Assembly (NCBI GenBank): GCA_025964295.1
Contig: JAOPZD010000370.1
Span: 1-7,113, forward strand
Source of the DNA: Conexibacter sp.
GTDB taxonomy: Bacteria; Actinomycetota; Thermoleophilia; Solirubrobacterales; Solirubrobacteraceae
Direction of reading: 5' to 3'
DNA: 7,113 bases
Shown: one piece after another, positions 1 to 5,709 of the stretch
How positions within the stretch are numbered: the first letter of the stretch is position 1
Layout: each line of letters begins with the position of its first letter
Notes under the pieces: model-generated
The model's input: only the letters and a program-made list of their open reading frames with translations
What the model was told of the DNA's origin: nothing
Databases searched by the model: none
Position numbers and translations under genes: made by a program

Positions 1-544
1 GCGGCGCCGGGCCGGGCTCGTCCTCGTCGCGCACGCCGCCGCCCAGCCCGGAGCCGAACAGGCTGCCCGACGGCGCGTCGGCGTCGAGGTCCTCGGCCTC
101 GTCGGCCTCGACGCCGGCCTCCGAACGGCGGTCGACCGCCGCCATCCGCCGGCGCACGTCGCGCTCGCGCACCTGCACGGTCACCGAGATCGCCGCCAGC
201 GACAACGCCGCCCCGGCGCCCATCAGCAAGGAGCCGGCCAGCGCCACCCACGCGCCGCCGGACGGGCTCGCGTCGCCCGCGGCGGGCGGCGCGTCGATCA
301 GCTGCACGGCGACGATGAACACCGCCGCGGCCGGCAGCGCCGCGCCGGACCACGGCGGCAGCAGATCCGGCCGCAGCGCGGCGACCATCCCCGCGACGGC
401 CAGCGCGGCGAGCACCAGGTCGAGCGTCTCGAACACCTGCCAGCCGGTCAGGCCGACGTCGTACCACTCGGTGAAGAGCGAGATCAGCAGCAGCGCGGAG
501 CCGGCGAAGAGCACGGCGCGACCAAGGTCCATGGGACGAGGCAT
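1..544 (-). CDS. Unrecognised four-helix membrane protein with acidic tail (N-terminal part)
   Basis: The reverse strand reads an open frame of 181 codons that runs off the left edge. I do not recognise the family. Four hydrophobic stretches are visible, at about residues 10-25, 39-57, 65-83 and 98-122. The first ends in SLFTEWYD, a pattern like the SLFLPWY motif I recall from small actinobacterial membrane proteins. After helix 4 comes a basic segment (QVRERDVRRRM, 124-134), suggesting a cytoplasmic C-terminus, then an acidic Ala/Asp/Glu/Gly-rich tail, probably disordered. The start at 544 is preferred over a second in-frame ATG at 532 because GAAGAGG lies 6 bases upstream of it; this is the only gene in the window with a good Shine-Dalgarno. 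It is the next gene downstream of the cbs operon, separated by 82 bases with a hairpin, so it probably has its own promoter. Function is unknown; that it is a real membrane protein is fairly sure. Confidence 0.72.
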   Translation of the reverse strand, partial: MPRPMDLGRAVLFAGSALLLISLFTEWYDVGLTGWQVFETLDLVLAALAVAGMVAALRPDLLPPWSGAALPAAAVFIVAVQLIDAPPAAGDASPSGGAWVALAGSLLMGAGAALSLAAISVTVQVRERDVRRRMAAVDRRSEAGVEADEAEDLDADAPSGSLFGSGLGGGVRDEDEPGPAP

Positions 545-597
545 GTCGATCCTCTTCCCGCCGGTCCGCCCGGCGACACCCTCTTTTCGATTGTTCT

Positions 598-622
598 GCG
601 CCGGACGTCGCGCGTCCGGCGC
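598..622 (-). terminator. GC-rich hairpin just after the cystathionine enzyme stop codon
   Basis: Bases 598-607 (GCGCCGGACG) pair perfectly with 613-622 (CGTCCGGCGC) around a 5-base loop TCGCG. Read on the minus strand the stem begins 4 bases after the TAG stop at 627-629. No U-tract follows: the next bases on the minus strand are AGAACAATCGAAAAG. It would therefore be a tail-less hairpin, a type proposed for high-GC actinobacteria, or an RNA 3'-end stabiliser. Its place between two same-strand genes fits termination of the cbs operon. An operator for the downstream membrane protein gene is also possible. Confidence 0.45.
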
Positions 623-626
623 GCCG

Positions 627-1703
627 CTAGGCGCCCGCGCCGATGGCGCGGTGCAGGTCGTCGACGAGGTCCTCGGGCGCCTCGACGCCGCACGAGAGCC
701 GGACGAGGTCGGCCGGGACGGCCGCGTCGGAGCCCTCGACGGACTGGTGGGTCATCGCCTGCGGGACCTCGATGAGCGACTCGACGCCGCCCAGCGACTC
801 GGCCAGCGTGAAGAGCTTCGTGCGCTGCGCGATGCCGATCGCGTCCGGGTGGCGGAAGGCGACCATGCCCGAGAAGCCCGGCCAGCGGACCTCCGAGACG
901 CCCGGCGCGGAGTGCAGGAAGCCGACGACGGCCTCGGCGCTCGCGGCGTGCGCCGCCATCCGCAGGTGCAGCGTGCGCAGCCCGCGGTGAACGAGGAAGC
1001 AGTCGAACGGGCCGGGCACCGCGCCGACCGAGTTCTGGATGAACCGCACGCGCTCATGGACCTCGGGGTCGCGCACGACCACCGCGCCGCCGACCGTGTC
1101 GGAATGGCCGCCGAGGTACTTCGTGACCGAGTGCACGACCGCGTCGGCGCCGAGCTCCAGCGGGCGCTGGTTGACCGGCGTGGCGAACGTGTTGTCGACC
1201 GCCACGAACGCCGCGCCGCCCGCGCGCTCGATCACGCCGCGGATGTCGACGACGTTGAGCAAGGGGTTTGTTGGCGTCTCGATCCACACCAGCTTGGTCG
1301 CCTCGGTCACCGCGGCGGCGACCGCGTCCAGGTCGGTCTGGTCGACCAACGTGTAGGTGATGCCGAAGCGCGTGAGCACCTTGTCGACCAGCCGGAACGT
1401 CCCGCCGTACAGGTCGGACGGCATGACGACGTGGTCGCCGGCCGAGCAGACGGCGCTGATCAGCGCGTGCGTCGCCGCCATCCCGGAGGAGAACGACGAG
1501 CCCAGGCCGCCCTCCAGCTCGCCCAGCGCCTGCTCCAGCGCCGCGCGCGTCGGGTTGGCGCTGCGCGCGTAGTCGAAGTCCTCGACGAACTCGCCGACCG
1601 CAGGCTGCGCGAACGTCGAGGTCTGGTGGATGGCAGGGATGACGGAGCGGTAGGTCGGATCGGGCTCCAACCCCGCGTGGACCGCGCGTGTGGCGAACTT
1701 CAT
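627..1703 (-). CDS. Cystathionine gamma-synthase / gamma-lyase family PLP enzyme (MetB/MccB type)
   Basis: A 358-residue fold-type I PLP enzyme of the Cys/Met metabolism family. Visible hallmarks are Y45 and R47 in DYARSANPT (cofactor phosphate contacts from the partner subunit), SSGMAA (72-77), Y99 in DLYGG (stacks on PLP), D170 in AVDNTFATP (pyridine nitrogen), the Schiff-base lysine K195 in HSVTKYLGGHSD, and R335 in VRLSCGVE (substrate carboxylate). The family makes cystathionine from an activated homoserine plus cysteine, or cleaves cystathionine to cysteine; sequence alone does not decide which. Its place directly behind cystathionine beta-synthase favours gamma-lyase in reverse transsulfuration (inference). 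Its ATG overlaps the upstream TGA in an ATGA (1700-1703), so translation is probably coupled; no separate Shine-Dalgarno is seen. Oddity: after RWPG (273-276) the protein goes straight to FSGMVAF, lacking about 18 residues that usually carry SHP-x-H and QM-x-GFG. This largely explains its shortness against the usual length of about 380. Confidence 0.93.
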   Translation of the reverse strand: MKFATRAVHAGLEPDPTYRSVIPAIHQTSTFAQPAVGEFVEDFDYARSANPTRAALEQALGELEGGLGSSFSSGMAATHALISAVCSAGDHVVMPSDLYGGTFRLVDKVLTRFGITYTLVDQTDLDAVAAAVTEATKLVWIETPTNPLLNVVDIRGVIERAGGAAFVAVDNTFATPVNQRPLELGADAVVHSVTKYLGGHSDTVGGAVVVRDPEVHERVRFIQNSVGAVPGPFDCFLVHRGLRTLHLRMAAHAASAEAVVGFLHSAPGVSEVRWPGFSGMVAFRHPDAIGIAQRTKLFTLAESLGGVESLIEVPQAMTHQSVEGSDAAVPADLVRLSCGVEAPEDLVDDLHRAIGAGA

Positions 1704-3106
1704 CGTGCCAGCGATTCCAGCAGGTCCGCGCGGGTGACGATGCCCGCGGGGCGCCCGTCGGCCACGACGAGCAGCGCCTGGCGCTCGCCGACCAGCAGCT
1801 CGACCGCCTCGCGCACCGGGTCGTCGGCCGAGACCGCGAACAGCGGCGGCTCCATGACCGCGACGATGTCGGCGCCCAGCAGCGCGGGCTCGGCCACGGC
1901 GCGCGCCAGCAGGCCGCGCTCGCCGACCGAGCCGACGACCGTGCCCGGGTCCTTCGCGGACACGACCGGCAGCTGCGAGACGCCGTGCTCGTGCAGCAGC
2001 GCCACCGCGTCGCGGACCTTCTGGTGCGTCTGGACCGTGACGAGCGACGGCATCCCGCCCGAGGGCGTCGCGTCGGCCTTGCGCCGCAGGACGTCACCGA
2101 CCGCGACGTCGCCCGCGCGCTCCAGGAAGCCGTACTGCGTCATCCACGCGTCGTTGAAGATCTTGGAGAGGTACGAGCGCCCGCCGTCCGGCAGGACGAC
2201 GACGACCAGCGCGTCGGGGTCGTCGATCGTCTTGGCCGCCTCCAGCGCCGCCCACAGCGCGGTGCCGCACGAGCCGCCCGCGAGGATGCCCTCCTCCATC
2301 GCCAGCCGGCGCGTGGTGAGGAACGAGTCCTTGTCGGTCACCGCGATCCAGCGGTCGACGATCGAGCGGTCGAACGTCTCGGGCCAGAAGTCCTCGCCGA
2401 CGCCCTCCACCAGGTACCCCTTGATCTCGTCGTCGGACGGCGCGCTGTAGATCGAGCCCACCGGGTCGGCGCCGATGATCTGGATGTCCGGGTTGCGCTC
2501 CTTGAGGTAGCGCCCGATGCCGGTGATCGTCCCGCCCGTGCCCACGCCGGCGACCAGGTGCGTGATCCTGCCGCCGGTCTGCTCCCAGATCTCGGGGCCG
2601 GTCGACGCGTAGTGCGCGGCGGGGTTGTTGGGGTTGAAGTACTGGTTGGGCTTGAACGCGCCCGGGATCTCGGCCGCCAGGCGGTCCGACACCGAGTAGT
2701 AGGACTCGGGCGACTCGGGCTCGACGTTGGTCGGGCAGACGACGACCTCGGCGCCGTAGGCGCGCAGAAGGTCGATCTTCTCCTTGGACATCTTGTCGGG
2801 CATGACCGCGATCACGTGGTAGCCCTTCAGGCGCGCGGCCATGGCCAGGCCGGTGCCGGTGTTGCCCGACGTCGGCTCCACGATCGTGCCGCCCGGCCGC
2901 AGCAGGCCGTCGCGCTCGGCGGCCTCGATCATCGCGATCGCCGCGCGGTCCTTGATCGACCCGCCGGGGTTGAGCGCCTCGACCTTGGCGACGATCTGCG
3001 GGGTCAGGCCCGCGCCGAGGCGCGACAGCCGCACGAGCGGCGTGTGGCCGATCGTGTCGAGGATCGACTCCCGGATGTCCTGACGCGTGTCGAGGGCGTG
3101 TTCCAT
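1700..3106 (-). CDS. cbs: Cystathionine beta-synthase with C-terminal CBS-domain pair
   Basis: A 468-residue fold-type II PLP enzyme that condenses L-serine with homocysteine to give cystathionine, the first step of reverse transsulfuration in the cytoplasm. The catalytic domain (about 10-325) shows PLP lysine K52 in NPGGSIKDR, the substrate loop TSGNTG (79-84), the phosphate-binding GTGGT (189-193), and GGSCG (277-281). LPDGGRSYLSKIFND (305-319) and the following WM are diagnostic of Cbs rather than O-acetylserine sulfhydrylase. Two CBS motifs follow (about 334-395 and 415-468), a Bateman module that binds adenosyl ligands in many relatives; which ligand applies here cannot be read. Length and layout match mycobacterial Cbs. 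The start ATG at 3106 gives the expected short leader before TIGHTPLVRL. The only AGGAG is 16 bases upstream, too far for normal use, and no start codon lies between in frame. The frame stays open further upstream, but only antisense to the divergent regulator. It heads a two-gene operon. Confidence 0.95.
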   Translation of the reverse strand: MEHALDTRQDIRESILDTIGHTPLVRLSRLGAGLTPQIVAKVEALNPGGSIKDRAAIAMIEAAERDGLLRPGGTIVEPTSGNTGTGLAMAARLKGYHVIAVMPDKMSKEKIDLLRAYGAEVVVCPTNVEPESPESYYSVSDRLAAEIPGAFKPNQYFNPNNPAAHYASTGPEIWEQTGGRITHLVAGVGTGGTITGIGRYLKERNPDIQIIGADPVGSIYSAPSDDEIKGYLVEGVGEDFWPETFDRSIVDRWIAVTDKDSFLTTRRLAMEEGILAGGSCGTALWAALEAAKTIDDPDALVVVVLPDGGRSYLSKIFNDAWMTQYGFLERAGDVAVGDVLRRKADATPSGGMPSLVTVQTHQKVRDAVALLHEHGVSQLPVVSAKDPGTVVGSVGERGLLARAVAEPALLGADIVAVMEPPLFAVSADDPVREAVELLVGERQALLVVADGRPAGIVTRADLLESLAR

Positions 3107-3125
3107 GGCGTCTAGTGAAGCACTC

Positions 3126-3153
3126 CTGCGGTATGCCTGCCACAACTCCGCAG
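3126..3153. promoter_or_regulatory. Inverted repeat near cbs start (possible operator)
   Basis: CTGCGG (3126-3131) and CCGCAG (3148-3153) are perfect reverse complements separated by 16 bases. The centre is about 33 bases upstream of the cbs start codon, where a bound repressor or activator could act on cbs transcription. CCGCAG recurs at 3178-3183 beside the second dyad, suggesting a shared half-site. That the adjacent Lrp-type protein binds here is inference. Confidence 0.42.
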
Positions 3154-3179
3154 AATCGACACAATTTCGCCGCAATTCC

Positions 3180-3202
3180 GCAGATCCTTCGGTGTGATCT
3201 GC
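3180..3202. promoter_or_regulatory. 7-bp-arm inverted repeat just upstream of the Lrp-type gene
   Basis: GCAGATC (3180-3186) and GATCTGC (3196-3202) are perfect reverse complements with a 9-base spacer, CTTCGGTGT. The dyad ends 13 bases before the regulator's ATG, the usual place for an autoregulatory operator of an Lrp/AsnC protein. As RNA it could also form a short hairpin whose loop contains UUCG, but it would fall in the leader only if transcription starts upstream of it. An operator role is the likelier reading. Confidence 0.5.
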
Positions 3203-3215
3203 AACCATAGAGCCC

Positions 3216-3707
3216 ATGCCGAACGACCTGCGCCTCGACGACACCGACCGCGCGATCCTCGAGGCCCTCAGCGAGGACGCCCGCATCCCGAACAGCAAGC
3301 TGGCCGAGCGCGTGGGCGTCGCGCAGTCCACCGCGCTGCAGCGCGTCCGGGCGCTGCGGGCCGCCGGCGTCCTGCGCGGCTTCCACGCCGAGATCGACCT
3401 CGCCGCCCTCGGCCGCCCGCTGCAGGCGATGGTCGCCGTGCGCCTCGCCGTCCACAACCGCGAGCAGATCGAGACCTTCACCAACGCCGTGCGCGAGCTG
3501 CCCGGCGTCCTGACGGTCTTCCACCTCGCGGGCGCGACCGATTACCTCGTCTGGCTGGCCGCCGCCGACGCGCAGGACCTGCGCGAGTTCGTCGTCGACC
3601 ACCTCGCGACCCACCCGGCGGTCGCCCACGCCGAGACGTCGCTGATCTACGAGCACCGCCGCGGCCCAGGCATCTGGGGCGCCGCCGAGCCGGGAACGCA
3701 GCGCTAG
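3216..3707 (+). CDS. Lrp/AsnC-family transcriptional regulator
   Basis: A 163-residue protein of the normal Lrp/AsnC length. The N-terminal winged helix-turn-helix spans about 6-55, opening with LDDTDRAILEALSEDARI; the likely recognition helix is AQSTALQRVRAL (36-47). A linking strand, GVLRGFHAEIDLAALG (51-66), leads into the RAM ligand-binding domain (about 67-145). GATDYLVWL (106-114) occupies the position of the family's G-x-x-DYL effector and oligomer loop. Relatives form dimers to octamers and respond to amino acids. The gene is divergent from the cbs operon across a dyad-rich spacer, so control of sulfur amino acid genes and of itself is likely; the effector (cysteine, methionine, homocysteine or another) is not readable. 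No real Shine-Dalgarno precedes the ATG, only GAG three bases away, so initiation may be leaderless. The stop overlaps that of the convergent acetyltransferase gene. Confidence 0.93.
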   Translation: MPNDLRLDDTDRAILEALSEDARIPNSKLAERVGVAQSTALQRVRALRAAGVLRGFHAEIDLAALGRPLQAMVAVRLAVHNREQIETFTNAVRELPGVLTVFHLAGATDYLVWLAAADAQDLREFVVDHLATHPAVAHAETSLIYEHRRGPGIWGAAEPGTQR

Positions 3708-4414
3708 GACCAGTCCCCTCCGGCCGCGGCCCGCAGCGCGGCCAGCGACGCGCGCTGCCCGCCCTCGGCGTCGAAGTTCTCGGGCGCCAGCCACGCCACG
3801 AACCCCGCGCGCACCGCCGGCCACTCGCCGTCGACGATCGAGAACCACGCGGTGTCGCGGTTGCGTCCCTTGACGACCATGTGCTGGCGGAACGTGCCCT
3901 CGTAGGTGAAGCCGAACCGCCGCGCCGCCGCCTGCGAGCGCGCGTTGGCCGCGTCGCACTTCCACTCGAAGCGGCGGTGGCCGAGCTCCTCGAACGCGTG
4001 GCGCGCGAGCAGGAAGATCGCCTCGGTGGCCTGCGGCGTGCGCTGCAGGGCGGCGCCGAACCAGATGTGGCCGATCTCGATCGACCCGTTGGCGGCGTCG
4101 CCGCGCAGGAAGCTGACGATGCCGCCCGCCCGGCCGGTGGCGCCGTCGACGACCGCGTAGAACCACGGATCGTCGGCCGCCTCCTGGCCGCGCAGGTGCG
4201 CGTCGAACCCCGCGCGGTCGCCGTCGAACGGCCCGTAGGGCAAGTACCACCACAACTGCGGGTCGCCCGCGTCGTGCCCGGCGGCGAACAGGTCGTCCCC
4301 GTGGCGGCCGACGTCGAGCCGCTCGAGTCGGACGCGCGCGCCCGTCAAAGGAGAGGCGCCGGGGAGGCCGGCCGGCGGGGTGAAGGAGCCGAGGTCGCTG
4401 ACGGTGGTGCTCAT
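3704..4414 (-). CDS. GNAT-family N-acetyltransferase (RimJ/RimL-like)
   Basis: A 236-residue acyltransferase predicted to use acetyl-CoA. The fold core follows the RimJ/RimL layout: an N-terminal strand, ARVRLERLDVGRHGDDLF (26-43); central strands with WFYAVVDGATGRAGGIVSF (84-102); then IEIGHIWFGAALQRT (112-126). QRT plus the following helix (PQATEAIFLLARHAFEEL) stands where acetyl-CoA pyrophosphate is bound. CDAANARSQAAARRFGF (153-169) is the classic N-x-x-S-x-x-x-x-x-x-x-GF segment, followed by YEGTFRQHMVVKGRNRDT. Such proteins acetylate ribosomal protein N-termini, small metabolites or antibiotics; the substrate here is unknown. The first 25 or so residues are Pro/Gly-rich and outside the domain. 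The ATG at 4414 has no Shine-Dalgarno, so the start is moderately uncertain; the frame is open further upstream, but that stretch runs under the divergent gene. Its stop is shared in a CTAG with the convergent regulator, and its neighbours give no clue to the substrate. Confidence 0.9.
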   Translation of the reverse strand: MSTTVSDLGSFTPPAGLPGASPLTGARVRLERLDVGRHGDDLFAAGHDAGDPQLWWYLPYGPFDGDRAGFDAHLRGQEAADDPWFYAVVDGATGRAGGIVSFLRGDAANGSIEIGHIWFGAALQRTPQATEAIFLLARHAFEELGHRRFEWKCDAANARSQAAARRFGFTYEGTFRQHMVVKGRNRDTAWFSIVDGEWPAVRAGFVAWLAPENFDAEGGQRASLAALRAAAGGDWS

Positions 4415-4488
4415 CGCGCCCGCATGCTGACACGCCGGCCGCGACGGTCCAGGGCCAAGCGGGCGCGGCGTCGCGGGGCCAACGCCAG

Positions 4489-4517
4489 TTGACAGGACGC
4501 CTCCGGGCGGAGACGCT
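4489..4517 (+). promoter_or_regulatory. Probable promoter of the small membrane protein gene
   Basis: TTGACA, a perfect sigma-70 -35 box, lies at 4489-4494 in the 111-base divergent spacer. With a 17-base spacing the -10 position is GACGCT (4512-4517), which keeps only the A and final T of TAnnnT. The predicted transcription start would fall at about 4523-4526, on or beside the ATG at 4526. That would give a leaderless or near-leaderless mRNA, consistent with no usable Shine-Dalgarno (the nearest, GGAG, is 13 bases away). Confidence 0.42.
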
Positions 4518-4525
4518 CGCGTTCC

Positions 4526-4933
4526 ATGCTCCTGCCCCCGCTGCTCTCCGAGCGCCCGCCGGCCCTCCGCCTCGTCCTGGCCTACGCGACGCCCGCCATC
4601 GGCGGCTTCCTCGCCGGCGCGACCCTCGGGCTCGGCGTCGGCGCCTGGATCGTCGCCAACCTGCTGGCCACGCTCGGCGGCCTCGGCGCCGGCCTGGAGC
4701 ACGACGACCCTGCGGGCGCCGCTCGCCGCGGCGCCACCGGCGGCCTGCTCTTCGGCCTGGCGCTCGTGCTCGCCGACGCGCTGGTGGTGACCGGCCGCGT
4801 GGCGACGATCGCCGACCCCGCGATCCTGCAGGCGCTCATCACGACCATCGCCGGCACGCTGCTCGGCCTGGCGGGCGCCGCGCTGCGCGCCCGGGTCGTG
4901 CGTCGCCAGGCGGCCGCGGCCGCGGCGCTCTAG
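4526..4933 (+). CDS. Small four-helix membrane protein of unknown function
   Basis: I do not recognise a family. The 135 residues hold four likely transmembrane segments: about 15-33 (LRLVLAYATPAIGGFLAGA), 35-55 (Gly/Leu-rich), 71-89 (TGGLLFGLALVLADALVV) and 100-122. The loop between helices 2 and 3, EHDDPAGAARRG (58-69), is charged and could be cytoplasmic; the tail RARVVRRQ (121-128) is strongly basic and should also be inside. The protein ends in an Ala run encoded by GCGGCC-type codons. Helices 1 and 2 are rich in small residues (GxxxG-like spacing), suggesting tight packing or oligomerisation. The ATG at 4526 is the only sensible start and follows a TTGACA promoter. The gene is divergent from the acetyltransferase and ends tail-to-tail with the methyltransferase, their stops sharing a CTAG. 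Third-position GC bias and hydrophobic periodicity support it as real coding sequence. Confidence 0.75.
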   Translation: MLLPPLLSERPPALRLVLAYATPAIGGFLAGATLGLGVGAWIVANLLATLGGLGAGLEHDDPAGAARRGATGGLLFGLALVLADALVVTGRVATIADPAILQALITTIAGTLLGLAGAALRARVVRRQAAAAAAL

Positions 4934-5703
4934 CCCAGCGTCGCCTCGACGCCGCGCACGTCGCCGTCCTCGTCGCGCAGCACCACGACGTCGGTGAAGC
5001 CCGCACCCGCGAGGTCACCGGAGAGCAGCGACGCCTCGTCGCCGCCCAGCTCCAGCAGCAGCACGCCGCCGCGCCGCAGGACCCCCGCGGCGCCCGCGAT
5101 CGCCCGGCGCAGGATCGCGCAGCCGTCCTCACCGCCGTCGTAGGCCAGCGGCGTCTCGAAGGTGAAGGTGTCGCGCTGCAACAACCCCAACTCGCCGGTC
5201 GGCACGTAGGGCACGACGCCGACGACGACGTCGACCGTGCCGGCCGCCAGCGACGGGGGAAGCAGGTCGGCGGTCACGGCGTCGACGCCGTTGGCGCGCG
5301 CGCACGCGACGGCGCGCGGATCGACGTCGGCGGCCACCACGCGCGCGGACGGGCGCCGGGCCGCCAGCACCGCGGCGATCGCACCGCACCCCGTGCAGAG
5401 GTCGACGGCAACGCCGTGCTCCGGCAGCGCGGCCGCCGCGCGCTCGGCCAGCAGCTCGGAGTGCCAGCGCGGCACGTACACGCCCGGATCGATCCGGACC
5501 GACAACCCGCAGAACTCGACCGAGCCCGTGATCCAGGCCAGCGGCTCGCCGGTCAGCCGCCGCGCCACGAGCGCGTCGAGCAGCTCGCCGTCACCGCCGG
5601 CGCGCGCGAGCAGCTCGGCGGCCTCCTCCTGCGCGGCGACGAACCCGCCACGCTCCAGCAGCTCGATCAGCGCCGCAGCCGCGGCCGCGGCCGGATCCAC
5701 CAA
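4930..5703 (-). CDS. PrmC/HemK-related methyltransferase with altered NPPY motif
   Basis: A 257-residue class I SAM-dependent methyltransferase resembling protein-(glutamine-N5) methyltransferases. A helical N-terminal domain ends in RRLTGEPLAWITGSVEFCGL (49-68), a hallmark of PrmC relatives; DPGVYVPRWHSELL (72-85) matches the family's PR-x-x-TE segment. Motif I is DLCTGCGAIA (101-110), with acidic SAM ribose-binding residues in AADVDP (124-129). The catalytic NPPY position reads VVPY (163-166) in VVVGVVPYVPTGEL. PrmC itself methylates the GGQ glutamine of release factors. This protein fits better the actinobacterial PrmC-related subfamily, which I recall having NAPY, but even that Asn is lost here; substrate and activity are open. 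The start is TTG at 5703 or the adjacent GTG at 5700; an in-frame stop, the TAG of the PAC2 gene, lies 6 bases upstream, so nothing longer is possible. The tight spacing implies co-transcription and coupling with PAC2. Confidence 0.88.
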   Translation of the reverse strand: MVDPAAAAAAALIELLERGGFVAAQEEAAELLARAGGDGELLDALVARRLTGEPLAWITGSVEFCGLSVRIDPGVYVPRWHSELLAERAAAALPEHGVAVDLCTGCGAIAAVLAARRPSARVVAADVDPRAVACARANGVDAVTADLLPPSLAAGTVDVVVGVVPYVPTGELGLLQRDTFTFETPLAYDGGEDGCAILRRAIAGAAGVLRRGGVLLLELGGDEASLLSGDLAGAGFTDVVVLRDEDGDVRGVEATLG

Positions 5704-5709
5704 GGCCGG

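Larger units (their letters stand above)
3107..3215. promoter_or_regulatory. Divergent cbs / lrp-type regulatory region with two dyads
   Basis: This 109-base spacer is noticeably richer in A/T than its surroundings. It must hold the promoters of both divergent genes, since neither has other upstream space. It contains four CCGCA half-sites: one on the minus strand (3127-3131) and three on the plus strand (3148, 3170, 3178). It also holds two perfect inverted repeats, listed separately. CCGCAGAATC (3148-3157) and CCGCAGATC (3178-3186) form a near-direct repeat 30 bases apart, about three helical turns, as expected for a regulator bound on one face of the DNA. I could not assign convincing -35/-10 boxes in either direction. 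Confidence 0.6.

Noticed and set aside
315..2450. 711-codon plus-strand open frame across the cbs operon
   Set aside because: It is antisense to two clear enzymes. Its translation is Arg/Ala/Asp-rich with no motif, and long antisense frames are expected at this GC content.
3180..3202. UUCG-loop hairpin as a riboswitch or attenuator
   Set aside because: It is too small, there is no long leader, terminator or conserved riboswitch core, and an operator dyad explains it better.
3107..3484. In-frame N-terminal extension of cbs up to 3484
   Set aside because: The added residues are antisense to the Lrp-type gene and cross the promoter region; Cbs relatives start just before TIGHTPLVRL, which fits ATG 3106.
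2094..4433. 779-codon minus-strand open frame over cbs, the regulator and the acetyltransferase
   Set aside because: It overlaps recognisable genes in another frame, and its composition is typical of a frame-shifted shadow (Arg/Gly/Ala-rich).
3194..4492. 432-codon plus-strand open frame over the regulator and the acetyltransferase
   Set aside because: It is Arg/Pro-rich shadow sequence in the wrong frame of the regulator and antisense to the acetyltransferase.
4415..4702. In-frame upstream extension of the acetyltransferase gene
   Set aside because: The extension is Gly/Ala/Glu-rich, has no family match, and runs antisense to the small membrane protein gene and its promoter.
5676..5692. GCGGCCGCGG repeats here and at 4913-4925 as possible recombination sites
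   Set aside because: They simply encode Ala runs at the N-terminus of the methyltransferase and the C-terminus of the membrane protein in a GC-rich genome.
4930..5703. Plain annotation as release factor methyltransferase PrmC
   Set aside because: The NPPY motif is changed to VVPY, and the PR-x-x-TE region is atypical; no prfA/prfB neighbour is present to support that role.
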